A stretch of DNA of 64,000 nucleotides, taken from NCBI RefSeq assembly GCF_943913405.1, contig NZ_CALTYA010000013.1, positions 1 to 64,000 of the forward strand, in the 5' to 3' direction. The notes beneath the pieces are model-generated. The model saw only the letters and a list, made by a program, of their open reading frames with translations, did no database searches and was not told the DNA's origin. Source of the DNA: an uncultured Flavobacterium sp. GTDB lineage: Bacteria > Bacteroidota > Bacteroidia > Flavobacteriales > Flavobacteriaceae. Positions within the stretch are counted from its first letter, which is position 1. Each line of letters opens with the position of its first letter. The position numbers and the translations under genes were made by a program. Of the stretch, positions 44,458 to 52,095 are shown piece after piece.

Positions 44458-45956
44458 GTGAGAAAAAAAACATAGAAAGGCTGTTTCAAGAGAAATTCAA
44501 GGATTTCGAGGCGATTCCAGAACCAAAAGTCTGGGACAATATTGAAGATGCCCTAAAAAAGAAGAAAAAGCGCAGGGTAATTCCTTTGTGGTGGCGACTT
44601 TCGGGTGCGGCCGCTATTTTGCTTATTGGCTTTATAGTTGGCGATGGAATGATCAATAATTCTTCAAAAGGAACTATTGAAATCGTAAATGAGAATAATC
44701 CTGAGACAATTGATTCTGATGGCGAAAAAAATATCCTTCCTATAAATAAAGAAGAAAGTGTCGCAAGTTCTGATTCTGAAAAAAATAATGCAGGAAATAA
44801 TTCGGTTGCCGTTCAAGAAACAAGTGCTAATTCAAAAAGTCAAAACTCAAATTATGGAAGCACAAATTCTAGAAAAAACAATAGTGCTTCACATTCAAAA
44901 AGCTCGAATAATAAGGCAATTGCAAGCCATTATAAAGTAAAAAATAAGACTGGAAAATCGAAAACTGCAAAACAATCTTCTGAAATCATAATTCCGGATG
45001 AAAGCGTGGCTTCTGTTTACAATTCGAATAAAAGTATAGAAACTGAAAATAATTCTGAATATCAAATTGCTCAAAAAACAGCTTTTGAAAAAGAGACAAA
45101 AAATATAAATTCTTCTCAAATTGCTTTTGACACAAGCGCTTTTGAGAAGCAAAAAAAGGATTCAGCGGTTGTTGCTGCCGTTGAACCCAATGCGTTGGAA
45201 GAGTTGCTAAAAGAAAAAGAAAAACAACAAACGGTCACAGAAGCTAAATTAAATAGATGGCAAATCACGTCAAACGTGGCTCCTATTTATTTTAGCTCTG
45301 CTTCCAATGGATCGCCGATTGACGCGCAGTTTGCTGAAAATCAAAAAACGTATGAAAAAAACCTAAGTTATGGAATTGGTGTAAATTATGCCTTGAATGA
45401 AAAATGGAGCGTTCGCGGTGGCGTCAATAAGCTTACGCTGGGCTATAATACTAACGATATTGTTTATTACCCGAGTCTTGGCACAAGTGCTAGGGGAATT
45501 AATCAAAGTGGTTATCACGCAAAAGGCTCGACAATTATTGTAGAAAATAATACGGCAATAAATCTCGTGTCTTTTGACAATATCCAGGAAAAAACGCCTG
45601 GACATATTAACCAAACTATGGGCTACATCGAAGTTCCTTTGGAGGTTTCTTATAAATTGCTAAATCAAAAATTTGGCATTGAGCTTGTCGGAGGAATGAG
45701 CACGATGTTTTTAAATGAAAACAGTCTTTCTGTGGTTTCTGAAGGAATGCAGGCGACTTTAGGCAAGGCTTCCAATCTTAATGATGTGTCGTTTACCTCT
45801 AATATCGGAATTGGATTTAAGTATAAATTCTGGAAATCTTTTGAGGCGAATATAGAACCTAAATTTAAATATCAGCTCAATACTTTTACCGATAATGCTG
45901 GCGGTTTCAAGCCTTATTTCATCGGATTATATTCAGGAATTAATTTTAATTTTTAA
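44454..45956 (+). CDS. Anti-sigma-like protein fused to a beta-barrel
   Basis: 500 residues. Residues 1-41 form a cytoplasmic segment (FQEKFKDFEAIPEPKVWDNI then KKKKKRR). A single hydrophobic helix follows at about 45-63. Residues 65-270 are a linker rich in Asn, Ser, Lys. The C-terminal part (about 271-500) alternates as an outer-membrane beta-barrel and ends in GINFNF, with the terminal Phe of the BAM signal. The layout implies it spans inner and outer membranes, like the dual-membrane anti-sigma (Dma) proteins reported in Bacteroides. Translationally coupled to the ECF sigma gene. Confidence 0.8.
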   Translation: MSEKKNIERLFQEKFKDFEAIPEPKVWDNIEDALKKKKKRRVIPLWWRLSGAAAILLIGFIVGDGMINNSSKGTIEIVNENNPETIDSDGEKNILPINKEESVASSDSEKNNAGNNSVAVQETSANSKSQNSNYGSTNSRKNNSASHSKSSNNKAIASHYKVKNKTGKSKTAKQSSEIIIPDESVASVYNSNKSIETENNSEYQIAQKTAFEKETKNINSSQIAFDTSAFEKQKKDSAVVAAVEPNALEELLKEKEKQQTVTEAKLNRWQITSNVAPIYFSSASNGSPIDAQFAENQKTYEKNLSYGIGVNYALNEKWSVRGGVNKLTLGYNTNDIVYYPSLGTSARGINQSGYHAKGSTIIVENNTAINLVSFDNIQEKTPGHINQTMGYIEVPLEVSYKLLNQKFGIELVGGMSTMFLNENSLSVVSEGMQATLGKASNLNDVSFTSNIGIGFKYKFWKSFEANIEPKFKYQLNTFTDNAGGFKPYFIGLYSGINFNF

Positions 45957-46013
45957 TAGTTGGTTTTATAAATTTTATTTAGTTAAGTCGTCATTAAATA
46001 CGTTAGTGACAGG

Positions 46014-46041
46014 AAAAAGCGCTTTGGTTAGGCGCTTTTTT
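46014..46041. terminator. Terminator overlapping a PlsC gene end
   Basis: AAAAAGCGC/GCGCTTTTTT stem with flanking T/A tracts between the convergent anti-sigma/barrel and PlsC genes; the PlsC stop codon (46028-46030) lies in the loop. Confidence 0.8.
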
Positions 46042-46789
46042 CGTTTTGAAACTTTTGCAATTGCTTTAAAATAATGGCTTTCACCTCTTCTCTTACTTCC
46101 CTGATTTCTTTTTTATCGCCAGCATTTTTGCCTTTAGTTTCTATGAAATCATGAATCTTGGCACGCATCAAACCTGGGCTTCCACTTAAAAACGTGTATG
46201 AAAATCTTTCTTTGTTATCGGCAAAAGTTATCGGCACAATCGGAATTTGGTGTTCCAAAGCCAGTCGAAAAGCGCCATCTTTAAATTCATCAAGCAAAAT
46301 GGATTCGTCATCGGGCACCCCTCCTTCTGGAAAAATACAAATGCTCAATCCTTGGTTCAGTCTTTTTTGGGCGCGCTGAAAAACTTCCATCCGGCTTTTT
46401 GAGCTGTTTCTGTCGACTAAAATGCAGGTTCTTTTATAGAAAAATCCGAAAAGAGGAATCTTCGAAAGTTCTTTTTTTCCTACAAATACAAATGGATTTC
46501 TGACCAAAGCCAGCATCATCATAATGTCGGTCATGGAAGTATGATTGGAAACTAACATATAGCTTTTTCCTAACTCTAATTCTTGCTCGCGCTCGACTTT
46601 GTAATAAAATCCCATTCCGAATAAAATCACCTTGGCCCAAATTCTCGCCATTACGAAGAAATAAGGATACCATTTTTCTTTTAAAATTGAAACTAGCAGA
46701 AACGGCAGCATGATAATAATCGGCAGTCCGAGCAGGATATAAAACCAAATTCGCCAAAGAACCCAAAAAATAACTTTTAAAATACGCAT
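46028..46789 (-). CDS. PlsC-like lysophospholipid acyltransferase
   Basis: A 253-residue acyltransferase: hydrophobic N-terminus (two helices to about 40), NHTSMTD catalytic motif, FPEGGVPDDESILLDEFKDGAF block. ATG at 46789 is used; the TTG before it is not needed. Putative -7 element TACATTTG on minus at 46841-46834. Second PlsC-like in this window; specificity unknown. Confidence 0.87.
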   Translation of the reverse strand: MRILKVIFWVLWRIWFYILLGLPIIIMLPFLLVSILKEKWYPYFFVMARIWAKVILFGMGFYYKVEREQELELGKSYMLVSNHTSMTDIMMMLALVRNPFVFVGKKELSKIPLFGFFYKRTCILVDRNSSKSRMEVFQRAQKRLNQGLSICIFPEGGVPDDESILLDEFKDGAFRLALEHQIPIVPITFADNKERFSYTFLSGSPGLMRAKIHDFIETKGKNAGDKKEIREVREEVKAIILKQLQKFQNEKSA

Positions 46790-46871
46790 CAAGATTGTTT
46801 TGTTATGACTTATGGAGGATGAAAATTGTTTTCCAAATGTAAGAATTCAAAGGCGAAATTAAGTTTAAAGC

Positions 46872-46928
46872 GGAAGGTTTTTCTAAGGCTTATGGGTTTT
46901 AACGCAAAGATTGGAAGGTTTCGCAAAG
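46872..46928. repeat. Left arm of the GxxExxY inverted repeat
   Basis: 57 bp complementary to 47396-47453 except for one mismatch and one inserted base. Contains AACGCAAAGATTGGAAGG. It stops 23 bp before the GxxExxY stop codon (46951). Confidence 0.95.
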
Positions 46929-46950
46929 TTTCGCAGAGATTTTTAAAGCT

Positions 46951-47328
46951 TTACAAATTGTTTGCGACTCTTCTGATGCCGTTTTTCAAGAGAAGTTCAT
47001 TAAAGTTTATTAAGAGACCGAGTTCATAGTTTCCTAATCTTAGGTAAGTCAGTGTTTGGGCGAGATGAACCGTGTTGAGCGCTTCCACACTTTTTATTTC
47101 GATAATTAATTTCTTTTCTACAAGAAGATCTACGCGATAACCGCAATCTAGTTTTACTTCTTCAAAAATCAGCGGCATTGCCTTTTCCTTTTCTACAAAA
47201 AGCCCCGACTTATTAATTTTATAAAACAAGCATTCCTTATAAGCACTTTCCAAAAGTCCCGGTCCAAGTGCTCTATGAATTTCAATTGCAAACCCAATTA
47301 TCTTATTCGAAATTTCGTTTTCTGTCAT
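46951..47328 (-). CDS. GxxExxY family protein (PD-(D/E)XK-like)
   Basis: A 125-residue protein (from MTENEISNK; 141 from an earlier ATG at 47376). GPGLLESAYKECL contains the name-giving GxxExxY motif. A nuclease-like core is intact (YRVDLLVEKKLIIEIK: Asp, then E-I-K). The family has unknown function and occurs in variable numbers per genome. The gene is bracketed by 57-bp inverted repeats (46872-46928; 47396-47453) and seems a self-contained cassette. Confidence 0.85.
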   Translation of the reverse strand: MTENEISNKIIGFAIEIHRALGPGLLESAYKECLFYKINKSGLFVEKEKAMPLIFEEVKLDCGYRVDLLVEKKLIIEIKSVEALNTVHLAQTLTYLRLGNYELGLLINFNELLLKNGIRRVANNL

Positions 47329-47395
47329 AATAGCATTCTGTTTGGCATAAATTTTAATAATCTCAAAAATAAACATTTATAACAACTCCCCAAAG

Positions 47396-47453
47396 CTTTG
47401 CGAAAACCTTCCAACCTTTGCGTTAAAACCCATAAGCCTTAGAAAAACCTTCC
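47396..47453. repeat. Right arm of the GxxExxY inverted repeat
   Basis: 58 bp; reverse complement of 46872-46928 with one mismatch and one indel. No target-site duplication is visible at either outer end. Together they delimit a 582-bp unit. Confidence 0.95.
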
Positions 47454-47538
47454 TCCCAAAATAAAACCACAAAAAACTTTGCAATCAAAATAAACTTTGC
47501 AAACTTTGCCAAACAGCAAAAAACTTAATTACTTTAAA

Positions 47539-48513
47539 ATGTCAAAAATCTTAACAGGAATTCAAAGCACAGGAACGCCACATCTAGGAAACCTTCTAGG
47601 CGCGATTTTCCCAGCCATCGAATTATCAAACAAGCCAGAAAACCAATCGTTTCTTTTCATCGCCGATTTGCATTCTATCACGCAGATCAAAGACGGAGAA
47701 ACTTTGCGCCAAAACACTTACAGCACTGCTGCAACGTGGCTTGCCTGCGGACTTGACATGAACAGAGTAGTTTTTTACAGACAATCTGATGTTCCTCAAA
47801 CGACTGAATTATCTTGGTATTTGAGCTGTTTTTTCCCTTTCCAGAGATTGACTTTAGCGCATTCTTTTAAGGATAAATCAGATAGGCTTTCTGATGTAAA
47901 CGCTGGATTATTTACTTATCCGATGCTGATGGCGGCTGATATTCTTTTGTATGATGCCGAATTTGTTCCCGTTGGAAAAGACCAGCTACAGCACATTGAG
48001 ATCACACGCGATGTCGCTTCAAGATTCAACAACCAGATGGGAGAAACTTTCGTCTTGCCTGAATCTTACACGCACGAAGACACAAAATATGTTCCTGGAA
48101 CGAATGGCGGAAAAATGAGCAAATCTGCCAACAACATCATCAATATTTTTTTGGATGACAAGGCTTTGCGCAAGCAAGTGATGTCAATTGAAACCGACAG
48201 CACGCCTTTGGAAGACCCGAAAGACACAGAAACTTGCAAGATTTTTGCCATCTATAAATTGCTTGCTAATGAAACGCAACTAGCTGAAATTACAGAAAAA
48301 TACAAAAATGTAAACCGAGATTTTGGTTGGGGGCATGCAAAACAGGCGCTGTTTGAATTGATCACTGAAAAATTTAAGACGGAAAGAGAAAAGTACAACT
48401 ACTACATGAACAACCTCGAAGAGCTTGACAAAGCTTTATTTGAAGGTGCTGAAAAAGCAAAAGTTGTAGCTAATGGAGTTTTAAAAAGAGTCCGAGAGAA
48501 ATTAGGATACTAA
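47539..48513 (+). CDS. trpS: Tryptophanyl-tRNA synthetase
   Basis: TrpS (324 residues from MSKILTG at 47539; an upstream TTG frame is not used). Class I signatures TPHLGNLLGAI (HIGH-like: HLGN) and KMSKSANN (KMSKS). VGKDQLQHIEITRD and GTNGGKMSKSAN are family-typical. Terminator at 48537-48569, partly merged with the first unit of the repeat array. Confidence 0.96.
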   Translation: MSKILTGIQSTGTPHLGNLLGAIFPAIELSNKPENQSFLFIADLHSITQIKDGETLRQNTYSTAATWLACGLDMNRVVFYRQSDVPQTTELSWYLSCFFPFQRLTLAHSFKDKSDRLSDVNAGLFTYPMLMAADILLYDAEFVPVGKDQLQHIEITRDVASRFNNQMGETFVLPESYTHEDTKYVPGTNGGKMSKSANNIINIFLDDKALRKQVMSIETDSTPLEDPKDTETCKIFAIYKLLANETQLAEITEKYKNVNRDFGWGHAKQALFELITEKFKTEREKYNYYMNNLEELDKALFEGAEKAKVVANGVLKRVREKLGY

Positions 48514-48536
48514 AAGTTAGTTTTTTAGACAATTAC

Positions 48537-48569
48537 AAAAGCTATAAGTTCATTCTTATAGCTTTTTTT
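48537..48569 (+). terminator. trpS terminator
   Basis: AAAAGCTATAAG/CTTATAGCTTTTTTT stem-loop and T-run. Confidence 0.88.
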
Positions 48570-48816
48570 GTATCTTTAATTGGCAAAAATTAATCTTTAA
48601 GCTCTACTTATGACTATTTTAGATACAAAAATGTATTTTTAAGATGTATAAATACATCTTTATCATTCAATATTATATTTTAAATATTCGAAAATATATC
48701 TTAAATATTTAAATTTAGATATTTAAGATTGCAATATGCATCTTAAAGATTTTAAATTGTATCTTTAGCATCTGAAATTGTATCTTTAATATTGATTTTT
48801 ATCTATTAAACATGCA
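48565..48816. repeat. Twelve-unit 21-bp phased repeat array
   Basis: Cores resembling TATCTTTA start at 48571, 48592, 48613, 48634, 48655, 48676, 48697, 48718, 48739, 48760, 48781 and 48802: every step is exactly 21 bp. Cores 1, 10 and 11 are TATCTTTA; others vary (AATCTTTA, CATCTTTA, TATTTTTA, GATATTTA); 3 and 12 are weakest. Flanks of each unit are A/T-rich with AAAAT or AAATTG before the core. Units overlap a perfect 20-bp palindrome AAGATGTATAAATACATCTT (48641-48660). Lies immediately upstream of the HTH gene at 48839. Confidence 0.9.
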
Positions 48817-48838
48817 AATAACTTAATTATTATAAGCC

Positions 48839-49195
48839 ATGGAAACTGATGCAACTACACCAATCCACATCGGACAGCTGGTAAAGAAGTACATAAAAGT
48901 CAAAAGAATTTCAAAAGCCGCATTGGGCAGAAAGATCGGAAAAGATGATGCCACGATGCTTCGCTATGAAAAATGTCCCGTATTAAAAACTTCTGTTTTA
49001 TGGGATTTAAGTCATGCCTTAAAACATAATTTCTTTGCTGATATTGCAGACTTTTTTCCTAAGTCCTATTCGACCGATGCCGTTAAAGACACCTCAAAAG
49101 ACGAACGAATTGTAACATTAGAAGAAGAAAACAGAATTTTAAAAGCTGAAGTAGCTGTCTTGTTAAAAGCAATAAGAGGCGTCGGCAATTCTTAA
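48839..49195 (+). CDS. Small HTH/coiled-coil regulator
   Basis: A 118-residue protein. The N-terminal half (about 10-65: IGQLVKKYIKVKRISKAALGRKIGKDDATMLRYEK in part) reads as a divergent phage-repressor-like HTH; the C-terminal part (about 88-112) is a predicted coiled coil (EERIVTLEEENRILKAEVAVL-like). No family I can name. The phased repeat array directly precedes it, suggesting autoregulation or oligomeric DNA binding. It overlaps convergently with dprA by 4 bp (shared TTAA). Confidence 0.75.
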   Translation: METDATTPIHIGQLVKKYIKVKRISKAALGRKIGKDDATMLRYEKCPVLKTSVLWDLSHALKHNFFADIADFFPKSYSTDAVKDTSKDERIVTLEEENRILKAEVAVLLKAIRGVGNS

Positions 49196-50295
49196 ATCGC
49201 TTCAAATAATTTACCTGGCAAAGGCCGAATTACGCCTTTAAGCTCCATATTTAAAAGTATCGAAGAAATTTTATACGTCGGAAGTTCACAATCTAAAGCA
49301 ATGATATCAAGCAATTCTTTGCCTTGCTTTTGCAAATAATCATAGATTTTCTGTTCTTCCGGTTCTAGTTCTACGAAAAGCTGTTTTTGAATCGGCTTTG
49401 CTCTATCATTGTCTAAATCCCAATTGAGCATATAAATTACGTCTGCAGCCGAAGTGATCAGGTTTGCTTTTTGGCTTTTGATTAAATTATTGCAGCCTTG
49501 GCTGTATTTGTCAGTCGCCCTTCCGGCAAAGGCAAAAACGTCGCGGTTGTAATCGCCAGCCATCGTCGCCGTAATTAGCGAACCGCCTTTATCAGCTGAT
49601 TCAATCACGATTGTCGCTTCAGACATTCCAGCAACAATGCGGTTTCGCTTCACAAAATTCTCTTTATCTGGATTAGAAGAACTCCAGAAATCAGTCATGA
49701 AACCGCCATTCTCCTCCATCTTGGCAACATACTTTTTATGCACTTTGGGATAGATTTGGTTTAGGCCGTGAGCTACGATTCCGATGGTTTGCAAATTATT
49801 TTCCATCGCCGCTTGATGCGCCACAATATCAACGCCATAAGCAAAACCGCTCACAATTATAGGATTCAATGGAGCCAAATCTGAAATTAATTTCTTGCAG
49901 CATTCCATGCCATAAGAAGTAATTTGTCGCGTTCCGACGATGCTGATTATCTTGCGGTTTTCAAAATCAAAATTTCCGGAAGCAAAGAGCAAAACGGGTC
50001 CGTCAATGCAATGTTTCAGCTTTTCAGGATAGTTTTTATCCTTGAAATAAAGCGTGTCGATATGATTTTCTTTGATGAATTTTAGCTCGGTTTCGGCTTT
50101 TTGAAAAACACTTTTGTCCTTTAGATTTCGGATTAAAATACTTCCGATTCCATCGATGCTTTCAAGTTTTCCTGCTTTCGATTGAAAGACTTCTTTGGCA
50201 GAACCATAGTGCGTGAGCAGTTTTTTGGCAACAATATCGCCCACTAATTCCACTTTTTGTAAGGCTAACAGATAAAATAATTCTTCTTCGTTCAT
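49192..50295 (-). CDS. dprA: DNA-processing protein DprA
   Basis: DprA (367 residues), loading RecA on incoming single-stranded DNA. Rossmann-like core: SIVGTRQITSYGMECC, IVSGFAYGVDIVAHQAAM, VAHGLNQIYPKVHK, FWSSSNPDKENFVKRNRIVAGMSEA (in part). A C-terminal winged-helix (DML1) domain from about 300. SAM-like HhH N-terminal region ahead of the core (ESIDGIGSILIRNLKD). Its stop overlaps the stop of the HTH gene. Confidence 0.93.
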   Translation of the reverse strand: MNEEELFYLLALQKVELVGDIVAKKLLTHYGSAKEVFQSKAGKLESIDGIGSILIRNLKDKSVFQKAETELKFIKENHIDTLYFKDKNYPEKLKHCIDGPVLLFASGNFDFENRKIISIVGTRQITSYGMECCKKLISDLAPLNPIIVSGFAYGVDIVAHQAAMENNLQTIGIVAHGLNQIYPKVHKKYVAKMEENGGFMTDFWSSSNPDKENFVKRNRIVAGMSEATIVIESADKGGSLITATMAGDYNRDVFAFAGRATDKYSQGCNNLIKSQKANLITSAADVIYMLNWDLDNDRAKPIQKQLFVELEPEEQKIYDYLQKQGKELLDIIALDCELPTYKISSILLNMELKGVIRPLPGKLFEAI

Positions 50296-50363
50296 GGCAA
50301 ATAATTGAAAGTCAAATTAAAGGCTTTTTATTCAAATTGTTAATAAAATTTGTGAATAAAATT

Positions 50364-50392
50364 TTGCTAGCCCTATTGAATAAGTAACTTTG
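50364..50392 (+). promoter_or_regulatory. Promoter of the HU/SPOR gene
   Basis: TTG (50364-50366), 18-bp spacer, TAACTTTG (50385-50392): a full match to the flavobacterial consensus. ATG at 50398 lies only 5 bp beyond, implying a leaderless or nearly leaderless mRNA. Confidence 0.65.
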
Positions 50393-50397
50393 TCAAT

Positions 50398-51336
50398 ATG
50401 AAGATTGAACATTACATAGCCCAGCTTTTATACAGATACCAATGCGTTTCCGTTCCGGGATTCGGCGCTTTCCTGACTGAAATCCAGCCAGCGCAATTGC
50501 TTGAAGATGCATTTTATCCTCCAAAAAAGCAGGTTTCCTTTAATTTTCATTTAAAAAACAATGACGGTTTGCTGGCAAGCCATATTGCGCTATCTGAAAA
50601 AATCTCTTATGAACAAGCCGTTCACAAGATTGAAGAAAATGTTTCAAACTGGAGAACTTCACTGCAATTATTCCAACCGATAGTATTGAAAAACATTGGC
50701 GAATTGTCATTGAATTCTGAAAATAATTTAGTTTTCAAACCCGTAAATGCTGTAAATTATTTGACTGATTCTTTTGGATTGAGCAATTTTGTTTCTCCAA
50801 AAATTCAGCGTGAAGTTTACCAACAAGAAATTGAAGCTTTAGAAGAAAAAGCTCCGATTATCTTTACGCCTGAAAGAAGAAGTCGTCAAGTTTACTTGAA
50901 ATATGCTGCTGTTTTTGTTTTAGGATTGGGAGCCGCTGGTTTCTTTGCGAACAATTACTACAACAATTATCAAGAGCAGATTGCTGCTGAAACCATGATG
51001 GTTGAAAAATCTGTTCAGAAAAAAGTAGAAGATAAAATCCAAGAAGCCACTTTCTTCATCGAAAGCCCGCTTCCTGCTGTAAAGCTGAACATCAAAGAAG
51101 ATAAATTCTCTTATCACGTAGTTGCCGGCGCTTTCAGAAACGAAGCAAATGCTGATAAAGTCTATAAAAAGTTAAGTGCAAAAGGCTTCAAAGCCAAACG
51201 CATCTCGGTAACACGACACGGTCTTCATCCCGTTCTTTACGGAAGTTTTGCCACTTATGCCGAAGCCCAAAAAGAAATGACAAAAATTCAGAAGACTGAA
51301 AATCCAGAAGCCTGGCTTTTGATTCAAGATCTATAA
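50398..51336 (+). CDS. HU-CCDC81 and SPOR domain protein
   Basis: A 312-residue protein combining two Bacteroidota HU-CCDC81-type domains (about 1-60 and 65-128), a transmembrane helix (about 166-183: YAAVFVLGLGAAGFFANNYY) and a C-terminal SPOR domain (about 235-310; SYHVVAGAFRNEANADKVYKKL, in part). HU-CCDC81 domains are often linked to DNA or filaments; SPOR binds denuded peptidoglycan. The layout implies a bridge between cytoplasm and cell wall during division; function inferred. Confidence 0.85.
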   Translation: MKIEHYIAQLLYRYQCVSVPGFGAFLTEIQPAQLLEDAFYPPKKQVSFNFHLKNNDGLLASHIALSEKISYEQAVHKIEENVSNWRTSLQLFQPIVLKNIGELSLNSENNLVFKPVNAVNYLTDSFGLSNFVSPKIQREVYQQEIEALEEKAPIIFTPERRSRQVYLKYAAVFVLGLGAAGFFANNYYNNYQEQIAAETMMVEKSVQKKVEDKIQEATFFIESPLPAVKLNIKEDKFSYHVVAGAFRNEANADKVYKKLSAKGFKAKRISVTRHGLHPVLYGSFATYAEAQKEMTKIQKTENPEAWLLIQDL

Positions 51337-51342
51337 AATCTC

Positions 51343-51370
51343 AAATCCCGATTTATTCGGGATTTTTTTT
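51343..51370 (+). terminator. Rho-independent terminator
   Basis: AAATCCCGA/TCGGGATTTTTTTT after the HU/SPOR gene. Confidence 0.9.
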
Positions 51371-51404
51371 GACCGCAGATTTCTTAGATTTTCAAAGATT
51401 ACGT

Positions 51405-51431
51405 AATTGTGAGGAACTGGCGCCATTACAT
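51405..51431. repeat. Half copy of the GAGGAACTGGCGCCAT repeat
   Basis: 27 bp matching 18258-18285 with two C-to-T changes. No right arm nearby, so it is a decayed half of the palindrome at 18256-18413. Preceded by a short AT-rich gap with CGCAGATTTCTTAGATTTTC, similar to words inside the complete element. Confidence 0.85.
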
Positions 51432-51550
51432 ATAAATAAACATCGCACAATCTTTCAATATTCTTGCTTAAAAAGATTTAGCCAGTTTTAAAAACCTTCC
51501 CAGGTCTGATAAGAAACTGATGCGTATCTCTTACCTTTGCAAAAAAAACT

Positions 51551-52063
51551 ATGCAACCAAAAACACCTTCTGAATCAGTAGCCGTTTTAACCGACTTGGT
51601 TTTGCCGGGAGAAACAAATCCGTTGAACAACCTTTTTGGTGGCGAATTATTGGCGAGAATGGACCGCGCGGCAAGTATCGCAGCAAGAAGGCATTCGCGC
51701 AGAATCACAGTAACAGCGTCAGTAAACCACGTGGCTTTTAACCGTGCAATTCCGTTGGGAAGCGTTGTTACCATTGAAGCGAAAGTTTCAAGATCGTTCA
51801 AATCTTCGATGGAAATTTACATCGACGTTTGGATTGAGGACCGAGAATCTGGAATAAAAAATAAGGCAAACGAAGCGATTTACACTTTTGTTGCCGTGGA
51901 TGAAACAGGACGCCCGGTAGAAGTTCCAGGAATCATTCCTGAAACAGAATTGGAAAAACAGCGTTATGATGCCGCTTTGAGAAGAAAGCAATTGAGCCTT
52001 GTTCTGGCGGGAAAAATGAATCCGCATGATGCGACTGAGCTGAAAGCTTTGTTTATGGAATAA
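51551..52063 (+). CDS. Acyl-CoA thioesterase (hotdog fold, YciA-like)
   Basis: A 170-residue hotdog-fold thioesterase. NPLNNLFGGELLARMD, ITVTASVNHVAFNRAIPLG and VTIEAKVSRSFKSSMEIYIDV are typical of the BFIT/YciA class. Hydrolyses acyl-CoA; cytoplasmic. -7 element TACCTTTG (51532-51539) gives a very short leader. Terminator 52065-52094 is shared with the convergent EnvC-like gene. Confidence 0.9.
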   Translation: MQPKTPSESVAVLTDLVLPGETNPLNNLFGGELLARMDRAASIAARRHSRRITVTASVNHVAFNRAIPLGSVVTIEAKVSRSFKSSMEIYIDVWIEDRESGIKNKANEAIYTFVAVDETGRPVEVPGIIPETELEKQRYDAALRRKQLSLVLAGKMNPHDATELKALFME

Positions 52064-52064
52064 A

Positions 52065-52094
52065 AAAAAAGGGAATCAAATGATTCCCTTTTTT
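52065..52094. terminator. Bidirectional terminator
   Basis: AAAAAGGGAATCA/TGATTCCCTTTTT stem, flanking A and T runs. Confidence 0.92.
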
Positions 52095-52095
52095 G

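Noticed and set aside
46872..47453. Insertion sequence
   Set aside because: The single gene is GxxExxY, not a transposase, and no target-site duplication is visible.
48565..48816. CRISPR array
   Set aside because: Unit period is 21 bp with no constant repeat and no spacer of 30-40 bp; no cas genes nearby.
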